Numbered from the stretch's first letter, positions 39,374-48,738 are shown. The stretch is 51,233 nucleotides of DNA from Chloroflexota bacterium (GCA_016190445.1 JACPQL010000014.1:1-51233); one strand, 5' to 3'. Numbers and translations are program-made. The notes: generated by a model not told the origin, from the letters alone.

Positions 39374-40721
39374 TACAACGGACCCTCGCTCCTACACCGC
39401 CTCAATCCACTTCGACCGGCGCCTGTACAGGCAGGACATCACCGGCTCCGTGGCCCACGCCCGCATGCTGGCCCGCCAGGGCATCATTTCCGAGACCGAC
39501 GCCGACGCCATTGTCCGTGGCATGGAGGAGGTCCGCCGCGAGATAGAGGAGGGCAGCTTCCCCTGGCGCGAGGAGCTGGAAGACGTCCACATGAACATCG
39601 AGCGGCGCCTCCAGGAGAAGATAGGCGCCGCCGCAGGCCGCCTCCATACGGGTCGCTCCCGCAACGACCAGGTGGCCACCGATGTGCGCCTCTACCTGAA
39701 GGAGGCCATTAACGAAACATTACAGCTTGTAAGAAAACTCCAGCGCGCCCTGGTGGAGATGGCATCGGCCAACAAGGGGCTCATCATGCCCGGCTATACG
39801 CACCTCCAGCGGGGCCAGCCAGTCCTCTTTGCCCACCACCTGCTGGCCTACTTCGAGATGCTCCGGCGGGACGCGGAGCGCCTGGCCGACTGCTACCGCC
39901 GCACAGACGTGCTCCCCCTGGGCAGCGGCGCCCTGGCAGGCTCCCCCTACCCCCTGGACAGGGAGTGGGTGGCCAAAGAGTTGGGCTTCTCCTCCATCAG
40001 CCGCAACTCCATGGACGCCGTCTCCGACCGCGACTTCCTGGTGGAGTTCCACGCCTGCGCCGCCCTGTGCATGATGCACCTCTCCCGCATGGCCGAGGAG
40101 CTGGTGCTCTGGTCGTCAAGCGAATTCGGCTTCGTGCGCCTGGCAGACGAGTACACCACCGGCTCCAGCCTGATGCCCCAGAAGCGCAACCCCGACTTCG
40201 CCGAGCTGGCCAGGGGCAAGACGGGCCGGGTCTACGGCCACCTGATGGGCATCCTGACGGTGATGAAGGGTCTGCCCCTCACCTACAACAGGGACCTCCA
40301 GGAGGACAAGGAGGCCCTGTTCGATACCTTGGACACGCTCCAGACGACTCTGAAGGTGTTCGCGGGCATGGTCAGCACCATGCAGGTAGTGCCGGAGCGC
40401 ATGACACGGGCCGCGGAGGACAGCGCCATGCTGGCCACGGACGTGGCCGACTATCTGGTGGCCAGGGGCATGCCCTTCCGGGAGGCCCACGGGGTGGTAC
40501 GGGCGCTGGCCAGCTACGCGGTGGAGCGAGGCAGAGAGCTAAGGGAACTCTCCCTGGAGGAGTACCGCCGCTTTTCCCCGCTATTCCAGGTGGACGTGCT
40601 CCACCTCACGGCGGAGGCGTCGGTGCGGGCCAGGGACATCCCTGGAGGGACGTCGCCTCGCCAGGTGGAGTCGGCGCTCCAGGAGGCACGTCGCCTGCTG
40701 GAGGAGACCGGCGGTGAGTGA
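39216..40721 (+). CDS. argH: Argininosuccinate lyase, start codon unresolved
   Basis: ArgH cleaves argininosuccinate to arginine and fumarate. Homology begins near 39375 (TDPRSYTASIHFDRRLYRQDI) and runs to the signature GSSLMPQKRNPD. No ATG, GTG or TTG lies between the in-frame ATG 39216, which would give 501 residues and a 158-bp overlap with argG, and GTG 39450, which would cut conserved sequence. The usual WGGRF N-terminus is not seen. The coordinates use ATG 39216, but the first 52 residues are only argG read out of frame. A +1 slip at argG's GGG-UGA, or a one-base error in the G run, would make an ArgG-ArgH fusion. The gene overlaps rpe by 8 bp. Confidence 0.9.
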   Translation: MRRFTSTSSPPTTRRISSTTRHPRGSSPSTACPCAPRPASRDGRARAPASGGDTTDPRSYTASIHFDRRLYRQDITGSVAHARMLARQGIISETDADAIVRGMEEVRREIEEGSFPWREELEDVHMNIERRLQEKIGAAAGRLHTGRSRNDQVATDVRLYLKEAINETLQLVRKLQRALVEMASANKGLIMPGYTHLQRGQPVLFAHHLLAYFEMLRRDAERLADCYRRTDVLPLGSGALAGSPYPLDREWVAKELGFSSISRNSMDAVSDRDFLVEFHACAALCMMHLSRMAEELVLWSSSEFGFVRLADEYTTGSSLMPQKRNPDFAELARGKTGRVYGHLMGILTVMKGLPLTYNRDLQEDKEALFDTLDTLQTTLKVFAGMVSTMQVVPERMTRAAEDSAMLATDVADYLVARGMPFREAHGVVRALASYAVERGRELRELSLEEYRRFSPLFQVDVLHLTAEASVRARDIPGGTSPRQVESALQEARRLLEETGGE

Positions 40722-41397
40722 CACCCCCTCGGTCAAGATAGCCCCATCCATCCTCTCGGCGGACTTCGCCCGCCTGGGGGAGCAGGTGGCCGAGGCCACC
40801 GCCGCGGGGGCCGACTACATCCACGTGGACATCATGGACGGGCGGTTCGTCCCCAACATCACCATCGGCCCCATGGTGGTGGAGGCCGTCCGCCGCTGCA
40901 CCCACCTGCCCATGGACGTCCATCTGATGGTGATGGAGCCGGAGCGAGTCATACCCGCCTTCGCCCGGGCAGGGGCCACCATCCTCACAGTCCACGCCGA
41001 GGCCTGCACCCATCTCCACCGGGTGGTCCACCAGATCAAGGAGCACGGTGCCAGGGCCGGGGTCGCCATCAATCCGGCTACCTCCCCCACGGCAGTGGAA
41101 GAGGTGCTGGCCGACCTGGACCTGGTGCTGGTGATGACGGTGAACCCTGGGTTTCCGGCCCAGGAGTTCATCGCCGGTGTGCTGGACAAGGTGCGGCGAG
41201 TGCGGAGGAAGCTGGATGACCTGGGTGCGAAGGCGGAACTGGAGGTGGACGGGGGCATCAAGTCCAGAAACGCCGCCGAGGCAGTCCGTGCCGGTGCCCG
41301 GGTCCTGGTGGCGGGCTCCGCAATCTTCGCCTCAGAGGGCGGGGTCCGAGAGGCCATGAAGGAGATGAGGGCCAGCCTCAGCAAGCTGCCGAGCTAG
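40714..41397 (+). CDS. rpe: Ribulose-phosphate 3-epimerase
   Basis: A 227-residue TIM barrel. IAPSILSADFARLGEQV, YIHVDIMDGRFVPNITIG, DVHLMV and ELEVDGGIKSRNAAEAVRAGA carry the metal-binding and catalytic residues. It interconverts ribulose-5-P and xylulose-5-P. GTG 40714 overlaps the end of argH by 8 bp. The usual MSVNPGFGGQ reads MTVNPGFPAQ here, a mild departure in the phosphate-binding loop. Confidence 0.94.
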   Translation: MSDTPSVKIAPSILSADFARLGEQVAEATAAGADYIHVDIMDGRFVPNITIGPMVVEAVRRCTHLPMDVHLMVMEPERVIPAFARAGATILTVHAEACTHLHRVVHQIKEHGARAGVAINPATSPTAVEEVLADLDLVLVMTVNPGFPAQEFIAGVLDKVRRVRRKLDDLGAKAELEVDGGIKSRNAAEAVRAGARVLVAGSAIFASEGGVREAMKEMRASLSKLPS

Positions 41398-41403
41398 CCG
41401 TTG

Positions 41404-41592
41404 CTAGGTGGGCCTGATGTGGTGGTGGCTGCGAAGACAGCGGGCGCAAACGTAGACCGGCCGCCTGCGCCCCCCCACGGTCAACCGCAGCCGGTGCACA
41501 TTGGGCTGCCACCACCGGCCCGCCCGGTGGTTGGAGTGACTTACTCTATTCCCAGTGCTGGGCTTCTTGCCACAAACTTCACAACTAGCCAT
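41404..41592 (-). CDS. rpmB: 50S ribosomal protein L28, zinc-binding form
   Basis: A 62-residue L28. ASCEVCGKKPSTGNRVSHSNH and RWWQPNVHRLRLTVGGRRRPVYVCARCLRS are typical; two CxxC pairs (CEVC, CARC) mark the zinc-binding form. Its stop is 6 bp past the convergent rpe stop. Divergent from fakA, an arrangement often conserved. Confidence 0.93.
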   Translation of the reverse strand: MASCEVCGKKPSTGNRVSHSNHRAGRWWQPNVHRLRLTVGGRRRPVYVCARCLRSHHHIRPT

Positions 41593-41626
41593 TACACCGA
41601 GTTCCGTTGAGAGCGTCGCCGGCGTT

Positions 41627-41655
41627 TTGACGACCAGACGCCACTCCACTAAAAT
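41627..41655 (+). promoter_or_regulatory. Promoter of the fakA-degV-recG operon
   Basis: TTGACG (41627-41632), 17-nt spacer, TAAAAT (41650-41655), about 64 nt before ATG 41719. Confidence 0.6.
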
Positions 41656-41718
41656 TCACTTGGCCAGTCTAGCATTCTCTGTGCTTCCGCGCAACGCCAG
41701 CGGGAGGGCTAGGCCAGA

Positions 41719-43359
41719 ATGGGAGTTGCCGTGCGAAGCCTGTCCGGAGAAGACCTGCGTCGCCTGATAGAGGCGGCCACCCGTTGCCTGGAACGCAACG
41801 CCGATCTCATCAACTCTCTGAACGTCTTCCCAGTCCCCGATGGAGACACCGGCATCAACATGGTGCTCACCATGCGGGCGGTGCTGGAGCAGATGGGGGA
41901 GGAGCCGGACTGCTGTAGCGATGTGGGGAGTGTTGCAGAGGTGATGGCGCGGGGGGCGCTCATGGGCGCCCGCGGCAACAGCGGGGTGATACTCTCCCAG
42001 TTCTTCCGCGGCTTTGCAGAGGGGATGAGAGGCCGGCGGCAATGTCGCGGGCGCGACCTCGCTGCCGGTTTCCATGGGGCAGCCCAGGCGGCATACAAAG
42101 CCGTGGCCAAGCCGGTGGAAGGCACCATGCTCACGGTGATCCGGGCCGCCGCCAAGGCGGCGCAGGAGACGGCCTCCTCGAACGGCGGCGATGTGCCCTC
42201 GGTGTGGGAAGCCGCTCGCAACGCTGCCGTCGAGGCCCTGGCCCTCACTCCGGAGCAGCTTGCTGTCCTGAAGCAGGCCGGAGTAGTGGATGCTGGTGGG
42301 CAGGGCGTGGTCGCCCTGCTGGAAGGCGGCAAGGCGTTCTTCCTTGGCCAGGAGCCAGGGTCCATCGCACTTCAAACGCCGGGCGGTGGTCAGCCAGGCA
42401 CGGTGGTGGTCAGCCAGGAGTTCCTGGCGCACACGGAGTCAGAGCTGTACGGTTACTGTATCCAGTTCATGGTGCGCGGCAGCGGGCTGGACGTGGACGC
42501 TGTGCGTGACCAGATGGCCTCCATGGCAGAGTCCTCGGTGGTTGTGGGAGATAGCACCCTGGTTAAGGTCCATGTGCATAGCCTGGACCCCGGCCCCCTG
42601 TTCAGCTACGGCGTTCACCTGGGTACTCTTAGCCAGGTGAGAGTGGACAACATTGATGAGCAGCACCGCGAGTTCATGGCGGCACATCGCCAGCCGCAGA
42701 GGGTGCCCGTGGGCGTGGTGGCCGTGGCATGTGGGCAAGGGCTGGAGAACATCTTCCGAAACCTCGGGGCCACGGCGGTGGTGCACGGCGGGCAGACCAT
42801 GAACCCCAGCGTGCGTGATCTGGTGAAGGCTGCGGAACGGGTGCAGGCGGACCAGGTCATCCTGTTGGCCAACAACCCCAACATCGTACCTACGGCGGAG
42901 CAGGCTGTGGGCTTGGCCGCCAAGCCATTGCTGGTGGTGCCCAGCCACACCATACCCCAGGGTATCGCCGCGCTCCTGGCCTTCAACCCGGAGAAGGACA
43001 CCTCGGAAAACGAGGAGTCCATGACCCTGGCGCTGGCATCGGTGCGCAGCGGTGAGATTACCACGGCGGTGCGGGACAGCACCATCGGCCCCTGGCAGGT
43101 GAGAGAGGGCCAATGCATGGGCTTCCTGGATGGCGAGCTGGTGGCCGTGACAGACACCCCCTCAGAGGCGCTCATGACCTTGCTGGGCGCGGCCCAGGTG
43201 CCAGAGGGCGGGCTGGTCACGCTTTACTGGGGTGGCGATCTCTCCTCCGAGCAGACCGAGGAGGCCGTCCGACAGGTCCGGGAGCGCTGGCCGGGGGTAG
43301 AAACGGAGCTGGTGCACGGAGGCCAGCCCTTTTACCATTTCATAGTCAGTATCGAATAG
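41719..43359 (+). CDS. DAK2/DhaL-type kinase, FakA/YloV-like
   Basis: A 546-residue protein. Residues about 10-200 are a DhaL (DAK2) domain with NVFPVPDGDTGINMVLTMRA (Mg-binding Asp cluster) and GARGNSGVILSQFFRGF. The rest matches the FakA C-terminal region, including VVVGDSTLVKVHVHSLDPGPLFSYG. FakA proteins phosphorylate fatty acids held by FakB (DegV) partners; the DegV gene follows directly, supporting that role. Cytosolic. Confidence 0.92.
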   Translation: MGVAVRSLSGEDLRRLIEAATRCLERNADLINSLNVFPVPDGDTGINMVLTMRAVLEQMGEEPDCCSDVGSVAEVMARGALMGARGNSGVILSQFFRGFAEGMRGRRQCRGRDLAAGFHGAAQAAYKAVAKPVEGTMLTVIRAAAKAAQETASSNGGDVPSVWEAARNAAVEALALTPEQLAVLKQAGVVDAGGQGVVALLEGGKAFFLGQEPGSIALQTPGGGQPGTVVVSQEFLAHTESELYGYCIQFMVRGSGLDVDAVRDQMASMAESSVVVGDSTLVKVHVHSLDPGPLFSYGVHLGTLSQVRVDNIDEQHREFMAAHRQPQRVPVGVVAVACGQGLENIFRNLGATAVVHGGQTMNPSVRDLVKAAERVQADQVILLANNPNIVPTAEQAVGLAAKPLLVVPSHTIPQGIAALLAFNPEKDTSENEESMTLALASVRSGEITTAVRDSTIGPWQVREGQCMGFLDGELVAVTDTPSEALMTLLGAAQVPEGGLVTLYWGGDLSSEQTEEAVRQVRERWPGVETELVHGGQPFYHFIVSIE

Positions 43360-43365
43360 GGTGCC

Positions 43366-44208
43366 ATGACCATCAAAGTAGTCACCGACAGCACCGCCGA
43401 CCTCCCGCGAGAGCTAGCCCAGGAGCTGGACATCACGGTGGTGCCCCTGAACGTGCATTTTGGCACCCAGGTGTTTCTGGACGGCGTGGAGATAGCATCG
43501 GAGGAGTTCTTCCGGCGCCTGACCTCGGAGAGCGTGCTACCCACTACCTCCCAGCCATCTGTGGGGGCCATGGTGCAGGTCTACCGAGACCTGGCGGCGG
43601 AGCACAGTGAGATAGTCTCAGTCCACATCTCCTCCAAGCTCAGCGGCACGGTGAACTCCGCGTTGCAGGCTGCGCGAGAGCTGGAGGGATCGAAGAAAAA
43701 AGTGGAGGTGGTGGACTCGGCCCAGGCCTCGGCGGCCCTTGGCCTGGTGGTGGTGGCGGCAGCCCGGGCCGCCCAGCAGGGCGCCAGCATGGCAGAGGTG
43801 GTGGCCACGGCGCAGCGAGTGTCAGAGCGCATTCGTGTCCTGTTCATGGTGGACACCCTGGAGTACCTGGCCAAAGGAGGCCGTATTGGGAAGGCCCAGG
43901 CCTTCTTGGGGTCCCTCCTCCGGATAAAGCCCATCCTCACTGTGCAAGCTGGCGAGATCCACCCGTTGGAGCGGGTGCGCACCCGGGCCAGGGCCATAGA
44001 GCGGATGTGGGAGCTCGCCCAAGAAGGGGCACCTTACGAGGGGGTGGCGGTGGCCCACGCCACCACGCCCAGGGAGGCCGCCGATCTGGCGCAACGCATA
44101 CAAAAGTTGAACAAGCGGGGCAGCGTGATCGAGTGCCGCTTCGGACCAGTGCTGGGGACGCATGTGGGCCCGGGAGCCCTGGGGCTGGCGGTGCAGTCTG
44201 CCGGGTGA
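43366..44208 (+). CDS. DegV-family fatty-acid-binding protein (FakB-like)
   Basis: A 280-residue DegV protein: VTDSTADLPRELAQEL, TSQPSVGAMVQVYRDL, ISSKLSGTVNSALQAA, DSAQASAALG and FMVDTLEYLAKGGRIGKAQAFLG are the family blocks that clasp a fatty acid. It probably presents the acid to the FakA-like kinase 6 bp upstream. recG follows 55 bp later. Confidence 0.93.
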   Translation: MTIKVVTDSTADLPRELAQELDITVVPLNVHFGTQVFLDGVEIASEEFFRRLTSESVLPTTSQPSVGAMVQVYRDLAAEHSEIVSVHISSKLSGTVNSALQAARELEGSKKKVEVVDSAQASAALGLVVVAAARAAQQGASMAEVVATAQRVSERIRVLFMVDTLEYLAKGGRIGKAQAFLGSLLRIKPILTVQAGEIHPLERVRTRARAIERMWELAQEGAPYEGVAVAHATTPREAADLAQRIQKLNKRGSVIECRFGPVLGTHVGPGALGLAVQSAG

Positions 44209-44263
44209 CGTCTTGGACAAGAAAGGCCCCACGAGCTTGGCTGCCGGGACGCCCCGCCATCCC

Positions 44264-46648
44264 ATGGAGAGTATCCTGCGCCTGGAGTTGGAGCGCGGAT
44301 GTGAGGACACCGCCGTCTCCGGCGGCCTGGACCGCTTCCTCCAACGATTGGGCAAGCGAGTACCATCGCCACCGCTCAGAGACCCCGGCCTTCTGGACAT
44401 TCACTACGCCGCGCTGACGCCGCCGGAACGCCAGGCGTGGGCCGAAAAGGTGCTCCTGGCCCTGAGGGCGGAGGGGTCACCCACCATCCAGCGGAGCAGA
44501 AGAGAAAGCCGTCGCCCCTCGGGCCCGTCCCTGGACTCGCCAGTCACGACCTTGCGCAGCGTCAACAGCCGGGTGGTCCCCCTGCTGCGCCACATGGAGC
44601 TCCACACCATCCAGGGCGTCCTCTACCTGTTCCCTAACCGTCACAGCGATTTCTCCCGCCTCTGCAAGGTGAGGGACCTGGTGCCCGGCCAGGAGCAGAC
44701 GGCGGTAGTCACCCTCTGGGAAGCCCGCCAGCTAACGCTGGGACGTAGCCGTATGAAGGCCACCGAAGCGGTGGTGGGCGACGATACCGGCAACATCCGC
44801 GTGATCTGGTTCAATCGGCCCTACTTGGCCCGAACACTGAAGCCCAACTGCGCCATCTCCCTCAGCGGCAGGGTCACGCTGTTCCAGGGACACAAGGTCT
44901 TCGAGTCCCCGGAATACGAGCTGCTGGAGGCAGGCGAGCCAGCGGACCTGGTGCACACGGGGCGGCTGGTGCCGGTCTATCCCACCACCGAGGGGCTGCC
45001 CCAGCGCACCCTTCGCCGCGTGGTGCGGGAGGCGCTGGACAGGTGCCTCGGCCTCCTGGAGGAGCCCCTTCCCGCCGATGTCCTGCGGCGCCTGGGCCTG
45101 CTGGCGCTGAGGGAGGCGGTCCAGCAGGCCCACTACCCGGATGACGAAGGGTCCCAGGAGAGAGCTCGGCGGCGCCTGGCCTTCGACGAGCTTCTACTGT
45201 TGCAAATCGCCGCTTTGGGCCGACGCCAGGCTGCGGAGCAGGGCGTCCGGGCCATCCCCCTGCGCGTTGACACGCATGTCCTGGACACCTTTATCGGCTC
45301 GCTGCCCTTCGCACTCACCGGGGGCCAGCAGCGGGCCCTCGACGAGATACTGGCAGACCTCCAGCAAGCGGAGCGGCCCATGGCCCGGATGCTCCAGGGG
45401 GACGTCGGCAGCGGGAAAACGGTGGTAGCCCTGGCGGCGCTCCTGGTGGCCGTGGCCAACGGCTATCAGGGCGCCATGATGGCCCCCACTGAGGTGCTGG
45501 CGGAGCAGCACTTCCTGAACGTCAGCCACCTTCTGGGCGGGCTGGCACACCCCGGCAGCGACGGCAACTGGGTCTCGGTGTACCTGACCCCGCTGCCCAA
45601 GCCGGTGACCGTGGGGCTGCTGGTGGGAAGCCTTCCCCAGAAGGAGAAAGAGGCCCTGCGCCAGCGCATCGCCGAAGGGACCATTGACATACTCATCGGC
45701 ACCCACGCCCTCATCCAGGAGGAGGTGGAGCCGCCCCACCTGGCGCTGGCGGTGGTGGACGAGCAGCACCGCTTTGGCGTGCTCCAGCGAGCAGCCCTGC
45801 GGCAGAAGGGTGAGATGCCACACCTTCTGGTGATGTCGGCCACGCCCATACCTCGCACCCTGGCCCTCACCCTTTACGCCGACCTGGACGTGTCCACCAT
45901 CCAGGAGCTTCCTTCGGGAAGACGCCCAATCAAGACCTATGTGGTGCCTCCGGACCGCCGCGCCAGCGCCTACAAGTTCATCCGGGAGCAGGTAAAAGAG
46001 GGGCGACAGGCCTTCATCATCTATCCCCTCATAGACGAGTCCGACGCTCTTGCCGACGTCCCCGCGGCCGTCCAGGCGCGCCACCGCCTGGCCCGAGAGG
46101 AGTTCCCCGACCTGCATGTGGGACTCCTCCACGGCAGGATGCCCCTGAAGGAGAAGCAGGAGGTCATGGAGCGCTTCCGCTCTGGGGAGATGGAGGTGCT
46201 GGTGGCCACCCCGGTGGTCGAGGTGGGCATAGATGTGCCCAACGCCACCGTCATGCTCGTCGAGGGGGCCGACCGCTTTGGCCTTGCCCAGCTCCACCAG
46301 CTCCGGGGCCGGGTGGGCCGCGGCCAGCACGAGAGCTACTGCTTTCTGCTGGCGGATTCTCCCTCGCAGGAGGCCAAGCAGCGGCTACAGTTGGTCCGGC
46401 GCCACCACGACGGCTTCGCGCTGGCCGAGGAGGACCTGCGGCTGCGGGGCCCCGGCGACCTCTTCGGCACGCGCCAGAGCGGCCTGCCCACTCTGCGCAT
46501 AGCTCGCCTCTCGGACCGAGAGCTTCTGGCCCAGGCGCGGGAGGAGGCGCTGCGCCTTCTGAAGGCCGACCCTGGCCTCAAGAGCCACCCGGCCCTCCGT
46601 CAGCAACTCCAGCCGTTCACCGGCCAGGTCCAGGACGAAAAGAGCTGA
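44264..46648 (+). CDS. recG: ATP-dependent DNA helicase RecG
   Basis: A 794-residue helicase that remodels stalled forks and Holliday junctions. Wedge (OB) domain around residues 110-240, Walker A GDVGSGKT, Walker B region DEQHRFGV, ATPIPRTLALTLY and the C-terminal helicase part with QLHQLRGRVGRGQHESYCFL all present. ATG 44264 (MESILRLELERGCED...) is chosen by homology to RecG N-termini; TTG 44213 is an alternative with weak ribosome site. The residues between 50 and 110 are low in conservation. Confidence 0.94.
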   Translation: MESILRLELERGCEDTAVSGGLDRFLQRLGKRVPSPPLRDPGLLDIHYAALTPPERQAWAEKVLLALRAEGSPTIQRSRRESRRPSGPSLDSPVTTLRSVNSRVVPLLRHMELHTIQGVLYLFPNRHSDFSRLCKVRDLVPGQEQTAVVTLWEARQLTLGRSRMKATEAVVGDDTGNIRVIWFNRPYLARTLKPNCAISLSGRVTLFQGHKVFESPEYELLEAGEPADLVHTGRLVPVYPTTEGLPQRTLRRVVREALDRCLGLLEEPLPADVLRRLGLLALREAVQQAHYPDDEGSQERARRRLAFDELLLLQIAALGRRQAAEQGVRAIPLRVDTHVLDTFIGSLPFALTGGQQRALDEILADLQQAERPMARMLQGDVGSGKTVVALAALLVAVANGYQGAMMAPTEVLAEQHFLNVSHLLGGLAHPGSDGNWVSVYLTPLPKPVTVGLLVGSLPQKEKEALRQRIAEGTIDILIGTHALIQEEVEPPHLALAVVDEQHRFGVLQRAALRQKGEMPHLLVMSATPIPRTLALTLYADLDVSTIQELPSGRRPIKTYVVPPDRRASAYKFIREQVKEGRQAFIIYPLIDESDALADVPAAVQARHRLAREEFPDLHVGLLHGRMPLKEKQEVMERFRSGEMEVLVATPVVEVGIDVPNATVMLVEGADRFGLAQLHQLRGRVGRGQHESYCFLLADSPSQEAKQRLQLVRRHHDGFALAEEDLRLRGPGDLFGTRQSGLPTLRIARLSDRELLAQAREEALRLLKADPGLKSHPALRQQLQPFTGQVQDEKS

Positions 46649-46659
46649 CGGTCTCCGCC

Positions 46660-46688
46660 TTGGCCGTCCCAATCCCTGGTGTTATTAT
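46660..46688 (+). promoter_or_regulatory. Promoter of argS
   Basis: TTGGCC (46660-46665), 17-nt spacer, TATTAT (46683-46688). The ATG at 46698 comes only 9 nt after the -10, so the message would be almost leaderless; this also rules out the GTG at 46689. Confidence 0.6.
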
Positions 46689-46697
46689 GTGACGGTC

Positions 46698-48368
46698 ATG
46701 CTCATCAGCCACGAGATAGATGCCAGGGTCAGGGCCGCCGTGGAGGAGGCGCAGCGGCGCGACCTCCTGCCCACCGTGGCGCCTCCCGATGTGGTGGTGG
46801 AGCGTCCCCAGAAGCCTGAGCACGGCGACTTCGCCACCAGCCTCCCCATGCGCCTGGCACGGGCCGCCCGCATGAAGCCCCTGGAGATCGCCGAGCGGCT
46901 GGTGTCGCTCATGCCCGGCGACGATGTGTTCGAGCGGGTGTGGGCTGCCCCTCCCGGCTTCATCAACTTCGTCCTGCACCCCCGCTGGCTGGGCAGGCAG
47001 GTGGACGAGGTCCGCCGCGCCGGAGAGGGCTACGGCAATCTGGACGTGGGGGCCGGCACCAGGGTGCAGGTGGAGTATGTCAGCGTAAACCCCACGGGCC
47101 CTATCCACGTGGGACACGCCCGCGGGGCCGTTCTGGGTAGCGCCCTGGCGGAGGTCCTGGCGGCCGCCGGCTACGATGTGACCCGCGAGTACTACGTGAA
47201 CGACGCCGGCAGCCAGATGGACGCCTTTTACAAGTCCCTGTACGCCCGCTACGCCCAGGCCCTGGGCCAGGACGTGCCCCTCCCCCCCGAAGGGTACCAG
47301 GGCCAGTACATGGTGGAGCTGGGCCAGGAGCTGGCCCGCGAGCTGGGAGACCGGTTCCTGGCGATGCCCCAGGAGCAGGCCGTCCGGGAGACGGGAGAGA
47401 TCGGCCTGGGCCGGATGCTGGAGTGCATCCAACAGGACCTGGAGATGATAGGGGTGCGCTTCGATGTGTGGTTCCGGGAGCGCTCCCTCTACCAGAGCGG
47501 CCAGTACAACAAGGCCATGGGGCTGCTCCGCCAAGGGGGGCACACCGCCGAGCGCGAGGGCGCCCTCTGGTTCACCTCCACCGCCCTGGGTGAGGACAAG
47601 GACAACGTGCTGGTCAGGAGCAGCGGCCTGCCCACCTACTTCGCCTCCGATGTGGCCTACCACTACAACAAGTTCGTGGAGCGCGGGCTCCAGCGGGTCA
47701 TCAACCTGTGGGGGGCTGACCACCAGGGCCACGTGCCCCGGATGAAGGCGGTGGTGGGCGCTCTGGGCATAGACCCCAGCCGCCTGCACATTATCATCGT
47801 GCAAATGGTGTCGCTCCGGCGGGGCGACGAGGTCGTGAAGGTCTCCAAGCGCACCGGCGAGCTGATCACTCTCCGAGAGCTGGTGGAGGAGGTGGGCCCA
47901 GACGCCTGCCGCTTCTTCTTCCTGGCCCGCTCCCCTGAGTCGCAGATGGACTTTGACATGGAGCTGGCCACGAAGCAGTCGGCGGACAACCCCGTCTACT
48001 ACGTCCAGTACGCCCATGCGCGCATCGCAGGCATCCTGCGGCTGGCCAGGGAGCGAGGCATAGACTGGTCGGATGGGGACGTCTCCCTGCTGGCCCACGA
48101 GGCGGAGCTGGCCCTGGTCCGCAAGATGGTACTGCTGCCGGAACTGGTAGAGTCCATTACTCGGACCCTGGAGCCTCATTCTCTGCCCCACTACGCCCTG
48201 GAGCTGGCCACGGCCTTCCACTGGTTCTACCAGCAGTGCCGCGTGGTCTCCAGCGTGCCGGAGGACGCAGCCATCACCAAAGCCAGGCTGAAGCTGACGG
48301 AGGGGGCCCGCGTCGTGCTGGCCCGCACCCTGCACCTCATGGGCGTGAACGCCCCCGACCGGATGTAG
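46698..48368 (+). CDS. argS: Arginine-tRNA ligase
   Basis: A 556-residue class I synthetase. The N-terminal Add-1 domain has KPEHGDFATSLPMRLAR; the HIGH motif is in NPTGPIHVGHARGAV; the second motif is SKRTGE (KMSKS-like) in VVKVSKRTGELITL; the C-terminal all-helical anticodon domain ends ARTLHLMGVNAPDRM. ATG 46698 is preferred over GTG 46689 because of the promoter position. No ribosome site is seen. A long open frame on the opposite strand is a GC-rich shadow. Confidence 0.95.
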   Translation: MLISHEIDARVRAAVEEAQRRDLLPTVAPPDVVVERPQKPEHGDFATSLPMRLARAARMKPLEIAERLVSLMPGDDVFERVWAAPPGFINFVLHPRWLGRQVDEVRRAGEGYGNLDVGAGTRVQVEYVSVNPTGPIHVGHARGAVLGSALAEVLAAAGYDVTREYYVNDAGSQMDAFYKSLYARYAQALGQDVPLPPEGYQGQYMVELGQELARELGDRFLAMPQEQAVRETGEIGLGRMLECIQQDLEMIGVRFDVWFRERSLYQSGQYNKAMGLLRQGGHTAEREGALWFTSTALGEDKDNVLVRSSGLPTYFASDVAYHYNKFVERGLQRVINLWGADHQGHVPRMKAVVGALGIDPSRLHIIIVQMVSLRRGDEVVKVSKRTGELITLRELVEEVGPDACRFFFLARSPESQMDFDMELATKQSADNPVYYVQYAHARIAGILRLARERGIDWSDGDVSLLAHEAELALVRKMVLLPELVESITRTLEPHSLPHYALELATAFHWFYQQCRVVSSVPEDAAITKARLKLTEGARVVLARTLHLMGVNAPDRM

Positions 48369-48589
48369 GCAGGGCTCGCCCCGACACGTCGGGGCACACG
48401 CGCTTCCCAAACGCAAGTGTTACCCCGACCTGGTGTGATGAATCAATTCCTCGCTGCCGCTCGGAACCTGGTGGTGGGGCTGCTACCCAGCCAGATGCTT
48501 CACGGAGTGTACCCTGAGTGACGCGAAGGGTTCAGCATGACAATTCAAACTTCACATTATGCAGCGGACTTCTGACTCAGGACACAGGA

Positions 48590-48712
48590 AATGGTTCGGA
48601 GAATTGCCCTCGGGGGAGTCCAGAGGGGGTGACCCCCTCTGGCGGGGGCCTGGGGGTGTCCCCCAGCCTTTCTTCTTCTCCCCCTCTCCCGCCTGTGGTG
48701 GGAGAGGGGGAC
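48590..48712. repeat. Triple-hairpin block, diverged relative of the MITE-like repeat
   Basis: Three adjacent stems: CCAGAGGGGGT/ACCCCCTCTGG (48620-48642), CTGGGGG/CCCCCAG (48650-48666) and CCCCCTCTCCC/GGGAGAGGGGG (48680-48710). The first two match hairpins inside the MITE-like copies; the TIR ends are absent. It occupies the convergent gap 48369-48738 after argS, and could act as a terminator for both sides. Nothing else is seen in that gap. Confidence 0.65.
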
Positions 48713-48738
48713 ACAGGGGGTGAGGGTGTAGCAACACC

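Noticed and set aside
46617-48416. Very long open frame antisense to argS (about 600 codons)
   Set aside because: It is the complement of a well-supported synthetase gene in GC-rich DNA; the translation is His/Gly/Leu-rich low complexity with no domain.
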